Below are positions 28,573-37,976 of a DNA stretch of 64,000 bases, piece after piece. How positions within the stretch are numbered: position 1 is the stretch's first letter; each line of letters opens with the position of its first letter. The notes beneath the pieces were generated by a model. That model ran no database searches, had not been told where the DNA came from, and worked only from the letters and a program-made list of their open reading frames with translations. Source of the stretch: Bathynomus jamesi (lineage: Eukaryota > Arthropoda > Malacostraca > Isopoda > Cirolanidae); the NCBI GenBank assembly GCA_023014485.1, contig JAJOZX010008796.1, forward strand, positions 103,794 through 167,793, in the 5' to 3' direction. A program made the position numbers and the translations under genes.

Positions 28573-29680
28573 ATGACTGTGTTCAACAACTTTAGCAGAG
28601 TAATTTTAAAGAAACATATTGAAGTCACCAGACAAAATGAGTGGTCCACCTTCAAAAATTTAGGCATTGCCAAACGTAATGTTTTGACTGTTATTCCCCA
28701 ACCGTGGATCCAACCTTTGTTTGATGAAATTTACAACGAGTTGCGTCGGAGAACTTCTTCACTTCGAAACATTTTGGATCGCAAAATGAAAAGTCTCATT
28801 CGAAATAGTCAGTGGAGTAAAAAAGCAAGCTCAAAATGTGTTGTGAACCTTTCTTCGAAAAACATTAGTGACGATGCAAAAAGTGCCCTTGGATTTGGTA
28901 TGTCCTTTTTTATTGTTAAAAAACCTACTGCTTTACAAATTTGTCATAGTCTTGCTTGTTTTGAAAAACAGTGTAACCTTCCTCAGTCTTTGGTTAACAT
29001 AGTTAAAGGCCTTGTCTATGGTGCTGCGAATATTTCTTACGAAGATAACTTTCCTAAACGTTTCCGCAATAGCCTTTCACAATTAAAAAAAGATAGTGAG
29101 CTCCATATTACTAAAGCAGACAAGGCTAACACCTTAGTCATTATGGACAAAGTGGACTACATTGGAAAGATGAATGAGCTGCTTCAGGACCCCGCCACAT
29201 ACGTGAAACTTAGGAAGAACCCGCAGGATGATGTCATCAAATCATTCAATAGTGGCTTGAAACGCATTCTCAAAGATCATAAGGACTTAATTCCCCTTTT
29301 TTTGTCCACTTAACCTTCTCTGCCTTACCTTTATGGTCTTATTAAGACCCACAAACCGGGTAACCCTATGCGCCCTATTATTAGCTCGGTGGGCTCTATT
29401 ACCTATAAACTCTCCAAATGGCTTGTTAATGTTTTGTCCCCCATTCTTGGAACTGTCTCTGATTCACACGTAAAAAATTCCATGGATCTCACTGAAAAAT
29501 TGAATAATGTTCGCATTAATACCAACGATAGATTGATCAGTTTCGACGTTTGTTCATTGTTCACAAAAGTGCCGATTGATGATATGCTTGACTTTCTCGC
29601 CCGAGAATTACATAACTATGATCTGCCATTACCTGCACACACTGTTTTGGAACTTATTAAGCTCCTGCACGTACCAATTG
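28573..29680 (+). pseudogene. Penelope-like element reverse transcriptase, N-terminal part, broken
   Basis: Penelope-like elements encode an RT related to telomerase, usually joined to a GIY-YIG nuclease. From the ATG at 28573 the frame reads the family's N-terminal region (ITKADKANTLVIMDKVDYI near residue 180) to a stop at 29311-29313. The next frame restarts PSLPYLYGLIKTHKPGNPMR and RPIISSVGSITYKLSKWL, then LISFDVCSLFTKVPIDD, the first RT catalytic Asp motif. The sequence then runs out of homology near 29680, before the second Asp pair and the nuclease. Stop plus truncation make it a pseudogene. Confidence 0.88.
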
Positions 29681-29705
29681 ATTTATGGAAATCAAAACAG
29701 AACAT

Positions 29706-29857
29706 TTTGAAAGGACCATATAAAATGTGTATCATACTGTATTCAAACTAACAGAATACTATATATGTATATATACCTAGAAATGCGGTACAAATTTTTG
29801 CTGAAACAGTTTGAAAGGACCATATAAAATGTGTATCATACTGTATTTAAACTAACA
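29706..29857. repeat. Direct duplication of about 47 bp
   Basis: TTGAAAGGACCATATAAAAT, continuing through GTGTATCATACTGTATT, is found at 29706 and again at 29810, about 104 bp apart, at the ruptured 3' side of the Penelope-like RT. Confidence 0.85.
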
Positions 29858-30990
29858 TACTTGACTTACGTACAAATCCAGTAAAATTTATTTATTAATC
29901 ATTATTCTTAAAAGGTAAGCTGAAACAGGCATAACAGTGGAAGAGACGAAAAAAATAAAAATTGAGTCCTCAGGCAGCACGATAATTTTTCAAAACTATG
30001 TCCTCTCCGACCTAGTCCTAATGAACGAAAGCTAACGTAATAATGACTCGCAATATTGAGTCGGACAAGTTTTTCTACCGACTCTGCACCACGACTAAAA
30101 GAAATTTTAAGTCTAGACTCGATCTCAACCAACAAATTTTGACGCGCGAGAATTTTGAAGCGACGTGACAGAATAATTTGGAAAACAATGGACGCCATTT
30201 TGGAATTACATTTATAATGAATTTTAAGGAATGAAAATCGAAATTTGCCTGCAAACGGGGTAAACTTTGCATTTAGATATTTTAATAATCGAAATAAAAT
30301 ATTCATTAACGCTATTGGCTAATATACCGGGTTTGAAGAATTTTAATCGAAATAATAGCACGTGGGTAAGCCTCATACAAAATATGATGTAAGACCGCTA
30401 GCCACCAGATGTAGTGTATACCCTTATTATTTATTTCCTTTCTTCATTATTTACTCTACTTTCTGCTCTCTATTTATTCTCTATCGGCTCTTTATTTCAT
30501 TTATCGCTTGCTTTCTCTACTCACTATTTCATTTATCTTTACACTCTCTTTACTCATTTTCGCCGTATCGTATAAAGATTCCGGTAGCCACGCCGAGACC
30601 TGACTGAAAGTCCGTTACAAAACAAAGGGGGAAGGGGGTTTATTAATACTCTATTTTAACACTTGTGAACGTTTTATTAATTCCGAAAATGGTTTAGTTA
30701 ATTTAGGGGATGCGAGTATGAAATTTCTATTATAATAATTTAGGTCGGAGAGGAACACACAATTAATTAATTTTACGTTACATTTCGTCAACTTACGCGT
30801 AACGCGCCTGCCTCAAGACTGACTCCCTTGGCGGGTAGCCCACTCTTTTTCGGCCCCTATTCAGGAGTGCCAACTCTAACCATTTTAAACAATTTAAATC
30901 TAACAAACATACTTTTTCGTAATTTCATAATTATTAGTAAATGATTTACATTAAACATTATCTTAATTAAATTAAACAGAAATTAATATT
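29858..30990. other. Non-coding stretch between Penelope-like and Polinton remnants
   Basis: No supported gene. A 15-bp inverted pair (GTCCTCTCCGACCTA near 30000 and TAGGTCGGAGAGGAAC near 30741) and T/C-rich DNA at 30420-30560 are the only structures noticed. Confidence 0.5.
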
Positions 30991-30991
30991 C

Positions 30992-32155
30992 TTAACTAAG
31001 CATTACTACAGCTTCAACTACACGGCTTTCACATTTGGTGCTTTTACACTGCTCACATACCATGTGACATTCTTTACAATGTCTCACTATATCATCCGCA
31101 AACTCGAGGCACCCCTTACACAAATCATGATGTCTCCCATATTTTCGACTTTTGTCATAACTCGCATAAAGCCACCTTATATTACGGATGGGGAGATACG
31201 TCGTCCCTGACAATCCTAAAATAAGTAGGGGTCTTGTACGATCTCTCACACAGCTTTTAAAAACATACACAGTCCTACGACGATCATCCAACCCAAACAC
31301 AACTATGCGGACATTCATTTCCTGTTCTACCCTTCTCAGCTCTTCAGGACCCATATTACAGTCAAATTCAAGTTCACAGTCTACAGCTAGTTTACGGGCA
31401 CGCTCCACGACCGTAGGCAACCAAATTTTTTGAGTCCGTGTATTTTGTACAGTAAACATACGTGCTAAGAGTACTGCTATAAAGCCGCAACCACGATCGA
31501 CGTTTATATGCTTTCGGTAAATAGTCGGAGAATTGAGGTTAAGAGTGTACGGTATGGCACTATGACCCGCAACACGGAATACACGGTCAATATTTACCGT
31601 GAAGTTGTCCATATTGAAGGCTATACTACTTTGGGCGGCTTGCATTATACGTCCTAATATATATTCTACATCTTCAGCCGCCAAACGTCTAAATGGCACT
31701 ATCACCCAATAATCGTCTACATCACCGTCATCTGACCCGAATCCAAAGGACAGACTCGTCCTGACTTCACGCTCGTCGCGATTCTGAAGAGCAAACTCTA
31801 TAATAAGCTGTACAACCCGGCGTAGCCCGCGCTCAATTCCATTGCTATACATGGCTCTAGGGTCGACCCTGACTCTATACCGATTTCTAGTCAAGGCTGG
31901 GGTGGGAGCTGCGGAGCGCACCAACTCGAACGTTATTTCATCCTCAACAGAACGGGGGGCGGCGGATGAATTAGGGGATATATTAGCGGAAGGTGCTGCT
32001 GGGGGGCCTGTTGCGTAGGAGGTCGAGGGTTGGGGATCTATTATTGTAGACTTAACAGAACGGGGGGCGGCGGATGAATAAGGGGGTATATTAGCGGGAG
32101 GTGGCTGTGGGGCTTGTTGCGTAAGAGGTTGAGGGTTGGGGACCTATTAATGGTG
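30992..32155 (-). pseudogene. N-terminal region of Polinton-type protein-primed DNA polymerase, truncated
   Basis: Minus-strand frame of about 310 residues. SLSFGFGSDDGDVDDYWVIV and the following IMQAAQSSIAFNMDNF section resemble the region before the exonuclease domain in these polymerases; RGCGFIAVLLARMF follows, and it ends with a Cys cluster (CKGCLEFADDIVRHCKECH) and a stop. None of the exonuclease or palm motifs is present, so replication function is absent. No ATG starts the long frame: upstream it continues into a duplicated Pro/Ser-rich stretch (31953-32155) in which one copy is out of frame. The divergent ATPase gene starts just to the right. Confidence 0.65.
31953..32155. repeat. 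Tandem duplication of about 105 bp
   Basis: Two copies, about 31953-32045 and 32062-32155, each starting at GGGGGGCGGCGGATGAAT and encoding PQPSTSYAT on the minus strand. The copies differ by indels, so only one keeps the polymerase-region frame. Confidence 0.85.
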
Positions 32156-32408
32156 CAACAGGCGCGTATTTCGGGCGCTTTATACCTGACGTGGGGTTCT
32201 CATACCGCCGCTTTGGACGTGCTACCGGTATCGCTGGTGAAGGTTCGTTGGCAGGGGAGGAGATCACAACTACACTGTCGTCGAGGTCGTCATCCGTAAT
32301 GTCAATGATGGGGTGCTCTACCTCATCGTCATTCACGGTTCTGTGGGAGAAGAAAGCAAAATATAAGGAACAGCACTCAAAATTTGTAATATTTTGTAAA
32401 TGACCCAC
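32091..32408 (-). CDS. Low-complexity acidic/proline-rich ORF upstream of the polymerase fragment
   Basis: About 105 codons on the minus strand: HPIIDITDDDLDDSVVVI, then a basic stretch PKRRYENPTSGIKRPK, then PQPSTSYATSPTA before a stop. It is probably the disordered N-terminal part of the same polymerase-region protein, separated by a one-base shift in the duplicated segment. A splice-acceptor-like CTTTCTTCTCCCACAG at about 32340-32355 raises the alternative that the coding part starts after an intron. Function unknown. Confidence 0.4.
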   Translation of the reverse strand: MGHLQNITNFECCSLYFAFFSHRTVNDDEVEHPIIDITDDDLDDSVVVISSPANEPSPAIPVARPKRRYENPTSGIKRPKYAPVAPLIGPQPSTSYATSPTATSR

Positions 32409-32430
32409 TTAGGAGTGTGACGTGTTAGAA

Positions 32431-33060
32431 ATGGACTCTGTAGAAAAATTCAGATTCACGAGCCCATCCACATGTATTATATCTGGACCTACAGGATGTG
32501 GTAAAACTGTGTTTATGCTTAAAATCATTAAAGAAAAGGGAGAGATGTTCTCGAAATTTGTGCATAAAGTTATATGGTGCTATTCGACGTATCAATCAGT
32601 GTTCAACGAGTACCAAGATGATATTTTGTTCCACAAAGGCGTATATGACGTTAATTCGTTAAAGGGAAATGAACATACAATCATTGTAATTGACGATCTC
32701 ATGTTGGAGATGGATAAAACGTTTGCCGAGACATTTACAGTATTCTCCCACCATCTTAACATAAGCGTGTTTTTCATCAATCAGAATCTATTTTTCAAAA
32801 ATAGATACATGCGCGATGTGTCGTTAAATACGCAATATCTAGTCTTATTCGCGCAACGTAGAGATGTATCACAAATTGGGGTATTAACCAATCAAATGTT
32901 CCCGAATCAGCGTAAGGAGTTTTTGGAAGTTTATAAAGAAGCTACAAGCACGCGTTACGGATATTTGCTTTGCGACCTTCATCCGCGAAACACGTTTAGA
33001 GTGCTTCTGCGAACGAATATATTTCCAAACGAGCCTGAAACGGTGTATATTCCAGAATGA
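32431..33060 (+). CDS. Polinton packaging ATPase (FtsK/HerA, A32-like)
   Basis: 209 residues from the first ATG at 32431 (an in-frame GTG lies at 32422). The Walker A loop GPTGCGKT is at residues 19-26 and Walker B is HTIIVIDDLM near residue 85, followed by FFINQNLFF, where these ATPases carry a conserved polar sensor. The family pumps the genome into the capsid. It is intact. It diverges from the polymerase-region ORF with almost no intergenic DNA, and its TGA overlaps the next gene's ATG (ATGA). Confidence 0.92.
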   Translation: MDSVEKFRFTSPSTCIISGPTGCGKTVFMLKIIKEKGEMFSKFVHKVIWCYSTYQSVFNEYQDDILFHKGVYDVNSLKGNEHTIIVIDDLMLEMDKTFAETFTVFSHHLNISVFFINQNLFFKNRYMRDVSLNTQYLVLFAQRRDVSQIGVLTNQMFPNQRKEFLEVYKEATSTRYGYLLCDLHPRNTFRVLLRTNIFPNEPETVYIPE

Positions 33061-33380
33061 CAAAGAGACTAAAGAAATACCGTGAATTAATACAAATCTA
33101 TCATCGACTGCCCCGGGCAATGCAGCAGATGTTTATTAAAAATATCGATGCCGACTTTTTAAAATGCATCTGTGAAATCTGTCTCAACGTTATAAATTGC
33201 AATGTATCAATGAAAACCCATCAGAAGGCTCGCCTACGCCGCTACAAGAACATAATACTTGCACTCGCTCGTAAAAGTCAAACTGTAGCGAAGAAAAAAC
33301 GAATTATTGTACAAACAGGAGGGTCATTTCTCCCCATCTTATTTTCAGTTTTGGGTCCTTTGCCGACTAGATTAATATAA
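33057..33380 (+). CDS. Small basic Polinton protein with a hydrophobic Gly-rich C terminus
   Basis: 107 residues, starting in an ATGA overlap with the ATPase gene. The N-terminal half is basic with a Cys pair (CICEICLNVINC); RKSQTVAKKKRI is followed by TGGSFLPILFSVLGPLPTRL, a Gly-Gly plus hydrophobic tail. Similar small proteins with a Gly-rich hydrophobic tail occur at this position in Polintons and related viruses and are suspected minor virion or membrane-active proteins. The role here is inference. No breaks. Confidence 0.7.
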   Translation: MTKRLKKYRELIQIYHRLPRAMQQMFIKNIDADFLKCICEICLNVINCNVSMKTHQKARLRRYKNIILALARKSQTVAKKKRIIVQTGGSFLPILFSVLGPLPTRLI

Positions 33381-34120
33381 TGAAGAAAGTGGTAGTGATT
33401 CCTCACGAGGTGTACGCTTCACTGCAAAGGAATCCAGACACGGATCTAGATCCCCGTAAAGGCAGACTTAAAATAATGGAAAGCGAATTGCTAGCTCTAT
33501 TAAACAGTGAAAAAACACCTGATGAGAAAAGAATCTTATACCAAGAAGCTCTGCAGAAATTTCTTCACGAGTACAAAAATTATAAGAGCCCTACAGAGAT
33601 TCCTGTGGTTATTAGGCACAGCACGGGGGACGATGGACATGGCGACATAGGATCTGAGCCCGACGATATAGCTGACCAACCAAAAAGATTAGCCACACAA
33701 CATATCGAACATGTATTAAAAAGCACCCTCCCACATACATTGAGGAGTAAAGGCTTAAGTCTTTATAATCTATTGAATGAGGATTCCGCCATACAATGGA
33801 CCGATACAGGCGGGATCATTGTGGAAGGATCAAAGGTACAGGGATCGAATATCGTAGACATTGTCCATCATCTGGTGAGAAAGTGGGATAGGCCATCACC
33901 ATCAGGCTGGAAGCATATTAAAGCAAGACTACAACAAATAAATGTCCCTAAAACGTTGATAGGAAATCTGAACAGGTTAAAAGACTTGGAACATGCAACG
34001 CATGTGACACAATTGAAGACGCCGTCGTCCCCGGCGGTAACACCTTTGAAGAGGAGCAAGAAGAGGTTAAACCAACCCTACCCACGTGCCTCTAAAATAC
34101 GCAAATGGCTAACGTATTAA
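33380..34120 (+). CDS. Polinton conserved protein of unknown function
   Basis: 246 residues; its ATG overlaps the previous stop by one base (TAATG). The N-terminal part is charged and probably helical (SELLALLNSEKTPDEKRILY). The C-terminal domain (HTLRSKGLSLYNLLNEDSAI, then GSNIVDIVHHLVRKWDRPSP) is the part best conserved among Polinton proteins at this place. It ends in a basic tail KRSKKRLNQPYPRASKIRKW. Possibly a virion protein; function unknown. It overlaps the integrase start by 16 bases in another frame. Confidence 0.7.
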   Translation: MKKVVVIPHEVYASLQRNPDTDLDPRKGRLKIMESELLALLNSEKTPDEKRILYQEALQKFLHEYKNYKSPTEIPVVIRHSTGDDGHGDIGSEPDDIADQPKRLATQHIEHVLKSTLPHTLRSKGLSLYNLLNEDSAIQWTDTGGIIVEGSKVQGSNIVDIVHHLVRKWDRPSPSGWKHIKARLQQINVPKTLIGNLNRLKDLEHATHVTQLKTPSSPAVTPLKRSKKRLNQPYPRASKIRKWLTY

Positions 34121-35166
34121 CTAAACGCTATTATGACGTTTCTAACCCATCCTCTTACGGCGGCGTAGATGGACTGTACAGAAGTGTTTACGGAGTAGGA
34201 AAAAAAGATGTTGAAAGATTTTTGAGGGAGCAGGACGCATATACGCTTCATAAGCCTGTGAGAAAAAGGTTTAAAACAGCCAAGACAACGGCTTCCTCGA
34301 TTGATTCTATTTGGCAAGCAGATTTAACAGACATGCAAAGGTATACTGTGTATAACGATGGTTACCGCTACATTCTATTCATAATAGACGTATTCTCTAG
34401 ATATCTGTGGCTAGTTCCTCTGAAAAATAAATCACCTGAAACAGTTGCTAAAGCCACCAAAACGCTAATGTTAAAAGAAAACAGGGTTCCTGGCTATTTT
34501 TGTACAGATATGGGGAAGGAATTTATAGGCCGTGCTTTTCAGAGCATGTTGACAGAGTTTAATATCAGCTATTACACAACCAATTCTATACATAAGGCTT
34601 CTTTAGCTGAAAGAGTTCAGCGCACCATAAAGGAACGCATGCACCGTTATTTTACACATAAAAACACATACAGATTTCTAGACATTCTGGAATCATTGGC
34701 ATCATCCTACAACCGCTCGCACCATCGCACGATTGGGACAACACCTAACGAAGTTTTAGAAAGAGGTACGCTCCCAAGAAGAGATGGATCACCACCACCA
34801 CCACCACACTCTGCGCGCTTCAAAATCAATGATTATGTAAGGCTGTCGCGTTCGGGGAATAAATTCGCAAAGGGTTTTGAGCAAGGATGGACACGCGAGA
34901 TTTTTAAAGTTAGGGCTGTGAGACCTAAAGGTGAGATAATGATGTATTACATTGAAGATTTGAATGGGGAAGAAATCTCAGGAGGTTTTTACCGCGAGGA
35001 GTTGCAGAAAGTTGCGTTTAATTTAGAAAAAAATGTGTTTAAAATTGAGAAAATTTTAGGAAGCAAAGGTTCAGGAAAGAGAAAAATGTACCTGGTGAAA
35101 TGGCTAGGGTACCCAGAAAGCTTCAACACCTATATAAAAGCTGATGCAATAATGAAGCTTAAATAG
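34105..35166 (+). CDS. Polinton integrase (retroviral type) with chromodomain
   Basis: 353 residues. The catalytic core has WQADLTDM (first Asp), CTDMGKEF (second Asp) and HKASLAERVQRTIKERM (Glu), 33 residues after the second Asp. A Pro-rich linker (SPPPPPHS) leads to an SH3-like segment (YVRLSRSGNKFAKGFEQGW), then a C-terminal chromodomain, FKIEKILG..MYLVKWLGYPESFNTYI, which may steer insertion to marked chromatin. It joins the element ends to host DNA. The frame is intact and all catalytic residues are present. It overlaps the previous gene and is followed after eight bases by the penton-like gene. Confidence 0.93.
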   Translation: MANVLTKRYYDVSNPSSYGGVDGLYRSVYGVGKKDVERFLREQDAYTLHKPVRKRFKTAKTTASSIDSIWQADLTDMQRYTVYNDGYRYILFIIDVFSRYLWLVPLKNKSPETVAKATKTLMLKENRVPGYFCTDMGKEFIGRAFQSMLTEFNISYYTTNSIHKASLAERVQRTIKERMHRYFTHKNTYRFLDILESLASSYNRSHHRTIGTTPNEVLERGTLPRRDGSPPPPPHSARFKINDYVRLSRSGNKFAKGFEQGWTREIFKVRAVRPKGEIMMYYIEDLNGEEISGGFYREELQKVAFNLEKNVFKIEKILGSKGSGKRKMYLVKWLGYPESFNTYIKADAIMKLK

Positions 35167-35174
35167 TATGCAAC

Positions 35175-35621
35175 ATGGCTCCTAACCATTTCTACGTCAC
35201 ACTCCCGTCCTCCTCGTCCCTGTCTGTACACCCTAACAACACACTAGCCAACTTTGTAACAGAGCTCCACGGGCACATTGAATTGGGTCGTGATTCGTAT
35301 GAGGTGGGGATATGTGAAATTCAGCTGGACACCGTCTTTTTAAATATTGAACATAAAGAAACCGTTTTTACGATTCTTAGAGACATTGACGAGTGTGAAA
35401 AAGCTGGGGTAGCTATGGATGAGACTATGCGTATCGCTCGGACTAAGGCTGCACGGTATTACAGTACAGAAATAAGACTAGGACACGGGACGAAATCATC
35501 AAAGATGCAAAGAGAAAAATGCGTGGTGGCGGGAAGAAGAAGAGGGCTCCCCGGAAGAAGAAGGGGTCACGTGGTATTAAACGTAAAAGGCTATCAAAAA
35601 AGAAGTGCTGTAAGCGAATGA
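35175..35621 (+). CDS. Polinton penton-like (minor capsid) protein, probably truncated
   Basis: 148 residues from the ATG at 35175. The start FYVTLPSSSSLSVHPNNTLA and YEVGICEIQL match the N terminus of the single-jelly-roll minor capsid (penton) proteins of Polintons. Normal members are longer; here the jelly-roll body seems shortened, and from about residue 115 on the reading changes to an Arg/Gly-rich tail that is the wrong-frame reading of the basic ORF at 35519. An internal deletion or a frameshift is likely. The role would be at capsid vertices. Confidence 0.65.
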   Translation: MAPNHFYVTLPSSSSLSVHPNNTLANFVTELHGHIELGRDSYEVGICEIQLDTVFLNIEHKETVFTILRDIDECEKAGVAMDETMRIARTKAARYYSTEIRLGHGTKSSKMQREKCVVAGRRRGLPGRRRGHVVLNVKGYQKRSAVSE

Positions 35622-35659
35622 AACCTATCGTTGACCACTTTTTGACTGATATAAGCTAA
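35519..35659 (+). CDS. Small, highly basic protein in an overlapping frame
   Basis: 46 residues from an ATG at 35519 to TAA at 35657-35659, in the frame one base off the penton-like ORF. It starts MRGGGKKKRAPRKKKGSRGI and about half the residues are Lys or Arg, then a short non-basic end (PIVDHFLTDIS). The frame is open upstream to about 35445. Composition and place suggest a DNA-condensing core protein analogous to adenovirus pX/pVII; this is inference from composition. The alternative is the original C terminus of the penton-like gene, separated by a frameshift. Confidence 0.5.
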   Translation: MRGGGKKKRAPRKKKGSRGIKRKRLSKKKCCKRMKPIVDHFLTDIS

Positions 35660-35672
35660 GGACATTGATCTC

Positions 35673-37025
35673 ATGAATCATAGTTTGTTTACCACTTGTC
35701 GAGAGGGGAGTCACTATTTCGCCATGGCACGCTTCATCCACCCATGTAGTTCACAATGCTGTAAATCGGAGCTGTCCCTTTTTGAGCTCCCGCCAACCCA
35801 AGTTTCTATTGAGCACAGTGACTTTATTACAATTAACCCTTTAAACACAATTAGTTCCCCGAGTGCACCTATAGAATTCGTGATACCCAGCTCAGGTCCT
35901 TACTTTTTTGATCCAAGCTGTGTGCACATGTACGCTAAGCTACGTATAGCCCATTCTGATGGAACGGTCTGCGATGACAAATATGCTGTATACCCTGAAA
36001 CAAACTTTCTGCACTCCATATTCAACCAGTGTGACGTATATTTAAATCAGACCAACATATCGGCAGGCACGGGGTACTATCATCTACGAGCCTATCTGGA
36101 AAATGTCCTCAACTTTTCCAAAGAAGCGAAGGCTACCTTTTTAAGTGCCGAGGGATATTATCAAACTAAAGATGAAAATAGTATAAAGGACAAATTTAAA
36201 AATTCTAAAAAGAAAATATACGAGTGTTTTGGACGGTTGCACACAGATTTCACTTTCCAGGAGAAGTTGCTTGTCAACGGGGTGGATATGAAAATAAAGC
36301 TCACCCGCACGAGTCCTGAGATCTGCTTAAATCTGGCTGCGGATCAAGAGGAGGGTGCAAAGCCCGTTGTGGTTCACATTATGGACACATACCTCCGCGT
36401 ACGGCGAGTGAAATTAAGTTCACCAAAACAACTAGAAATTGAGAAAAATTTACTAAACGCTACAGTGAAATATCCTATTAACAGAGTGCAAATCAAACTA
36501 TATACGGTTCCTGCAGGGTTGGCATCGAAGCAGATAGAAAACATTGCCCTGGGAAATCTTCCTAAAAGGATATTAATCGGCATGCAGGACCATGCTTCGG
36601 TGAATGGAAAATATAAAAAGAGTGCCTTTAAATTCGAGAATTTCGGACTTAAAAATATAACTCTATACGTTAATGGCACTGCTTTGGGTGGAACAATGGG
36701 TACGGACTATTCATCAGACGCTGTGTTACCTCTTTGCGCCAGAGCCTATAGTAATCTGACCCATATTGCAGGTGATTGTGATGAGCTTGGTAATGGGGTA
36801 ACGCAGGAAGAATTCATTGATCAATTTAACCTTTATCCGTTTGACATTACACCTGACTTATCTGCTAGCGTAAATACCCATTTAACCCCACAGCAGAGCG
36901 GAAACATCTCAGTGCGGCTGGAATTCGCCAAGCCTATAGACGCTCCTATTAGTGTACTAGTATATCTCGAATCGCAAGCCCTAATAGAAGTAGATAGATT
37001 TAGGAGCGTTATCACTGACTTTTAA
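35673..37025 (+). CDS. Polinton major capsid protein (double jelly roll)
   Basis: 450 residues; the ATG at 35673 is used, with a second ATG at 35724 (MARFIHPCS) as an alternative. The sequence follows the family often seen in invertebrate genomes as a capsid-like hypothetical protein: IEFVIPSSGPYFFDPSCVHM, NFLHSIFNQCDVYLNQTNIS, GYYHLRAYLENVLNFSKEAK, then ALGNLPKRILIGMQDHASVN and ends LVYLESQALIEVDRFRSVI. It would assemble into hexon-like trimers forming the shell. No stop or shift. It is followed one base later by the protease gene. Confidence 0.9.
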   Translation: MNHSLFTTCREGSHYFAMARFIHPCSSQCCKSELSLFELPPTQVSIEHSDFITINPLNTISSPSAPIEFVIPSSGPYFFDPSCVHMYAKLRIAHSDGTVCDDKYAVYPETNFLHSIFNQCDVYLNQTNISAGTGYYHLRAYLENVLNFSKEAKATFLSAEGYYQTKDENSIKDKFKNSKKKIYECFGRLHTDFTFQEKLLVNGVDMKIKLTRTSPEICLNLAADQEEGAKPVVVHIMDTYLRVRRVKLSSPKQLEIEKNLLNATVKYPINRVQIKLYTVPAGLASKQIENIALGNLPKRILIGMQDHASVNGKYKKSAFKFENFGLKNITLYVNGTALGGTMGTDYSSDAVLPLCARAYSNLTHIAGDCDELGNGVTQEEFIDQFNLYPFDITPDLSASVNTHLTPQQSGNISVRLEFAKPIDAPISVLVYLESQALIEVDRFRSVITDF

Positions 37026-37026
37026 A

Positions 37027-37509
37027 ATGGATGCTAATACACTTCAGAAAGTAATGGAGCGAGTCACACGTTCCAAATTTATCGGCGTGTTTGCGAAGAA
37101 TGAAACATTGAGTTTGCCAAGTACGCGAGAATGCGGTAGTCTTATTGTGAACACAGATGTCATCGGTAATGAAGGGATTCACTGGATCGCTGTCTATTTT
37201 AAAAATAGACAGCGCCTGTACTATTTTGATTCACTCGGTACTCAACCCTGGAGTGACCCTATTATTGTAAAATTTCTCGCTCAGTTACATATTCCCGAAG
37301 TTGTATGGAACCCATTTCGCATGCAAGGATATTTTACTAATGTTTGCGGAATGTACTGCGTCTCATTTCTCATGCATATGTCAAGTGATAAAGAATTTAT
37401 AAATTTTGTAAATTTATTTGACCCGTGTCACACTCGCCGAAACGATGAAATGGTATGCAGACAGATAAAAAACCGTTTTCCAATTGTACGTACTCGTTGT
37501 ATATTATAA
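37027..37509 (+). CDS. Polinton adenain-type cysteine protease
   Basis: 160 residues. His52 in GIHWIAVYF, Asp68 in YYFDSLG, Gln100 in RMQGYFTN and Cys107 in NVCGMYC give the His-Asp/Glu-Gln-Cys arrangement of adenovirus maturation protease and Ulp1-like enzymes. In this family it cuts capsid precursors during maturation. Length is typical of the compact Polinton form. Intact. It is the last rightward gene of the block; the next ORFs face it on the minus strand. Confidence 0.92.
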   Translation: MDANTLQKVMERVTRSKFIGVFAKNETLSLPSTRECGSLIVNTDVIGNEGIHWIAVYFKNRQRLYYFDSLGTQPWSDPIIVKFLAQLHIPEVVWNPFRMQGYFTNVCGMYCVSFLMHMSSDKEFINFVNLFDPCHTRRNDEMVCRQIKNRFPIVRTRCIL

Positions 37510-37628
37510 TGTTTTTGTTCGTATATTCGTAACGATATATTCTGTAGTTGTTTATTGTACTGATTTCTTTCATTTAATAAATTTATGAAAATATATTGTC
37601 TTCTTATCCCAAAAAGATCGAAAAACAC

Positions 37629-37754
37629 TTACATTATTTCGGTGTGACATTGTTGACTGATCAGTATATCCTCCCTATTCATGACACGAGATTCTTCAAA
37701 AGATTGTATAACACGTGTCAAATCCCCATCGGACCTTAAAGGAATAATGTTCAT
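37629..37754 (-). CDS. Small acidic protein, repeat copy 3 (partial)
   Basis: 41 codons, MNIIPLRSDGDLTRVIQSFE.. to SQQCHTEIM then TAAGTG. It is the same start as the 96-residue ORF at 38267 but ends early, lacking the MDLYVSP part. Part of a tandem set on the minus strand downstream of the protease gene. Function unknown. Confidence 0.4.
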   Translation of the reverse strand: MNIIPLRSDGDLTRVIQSFEESRVMNREDILISQQCHTEIM

Positions 37755-37976
37755 TCTTTTAAAACATATACAGAGTATACAGACAGATCCCCATTATGTG
37801 AAGATATCTTTGGTTCGAAGAATAACATTGATTGCCATAAAAAATTTCGATTTCAGCATAATGGGGATAAGAGGTAAAACCAAATAACATTGATTGCCAT
37901 AAAAAAATTTTGGCGAGTATCTATTTGACGAGATACTACAACTCTCCATATATGAATAAAAACGAATTATAGACAC

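Noticed and set aside
28167..28673. 168-codon minus-strand open frame rich in Phe/Ile/Tyr
   Set aside because: It reads AT-rich tandem repeat DNA antisense to the Penelope-like RT; composition, not coding.
30362..30607. 81-codon Phe/Leu/Tyr-rich plus-strand frame
   Set aside because: T/C-rich low-complexity DNA; no motif and no flanking gene signals.
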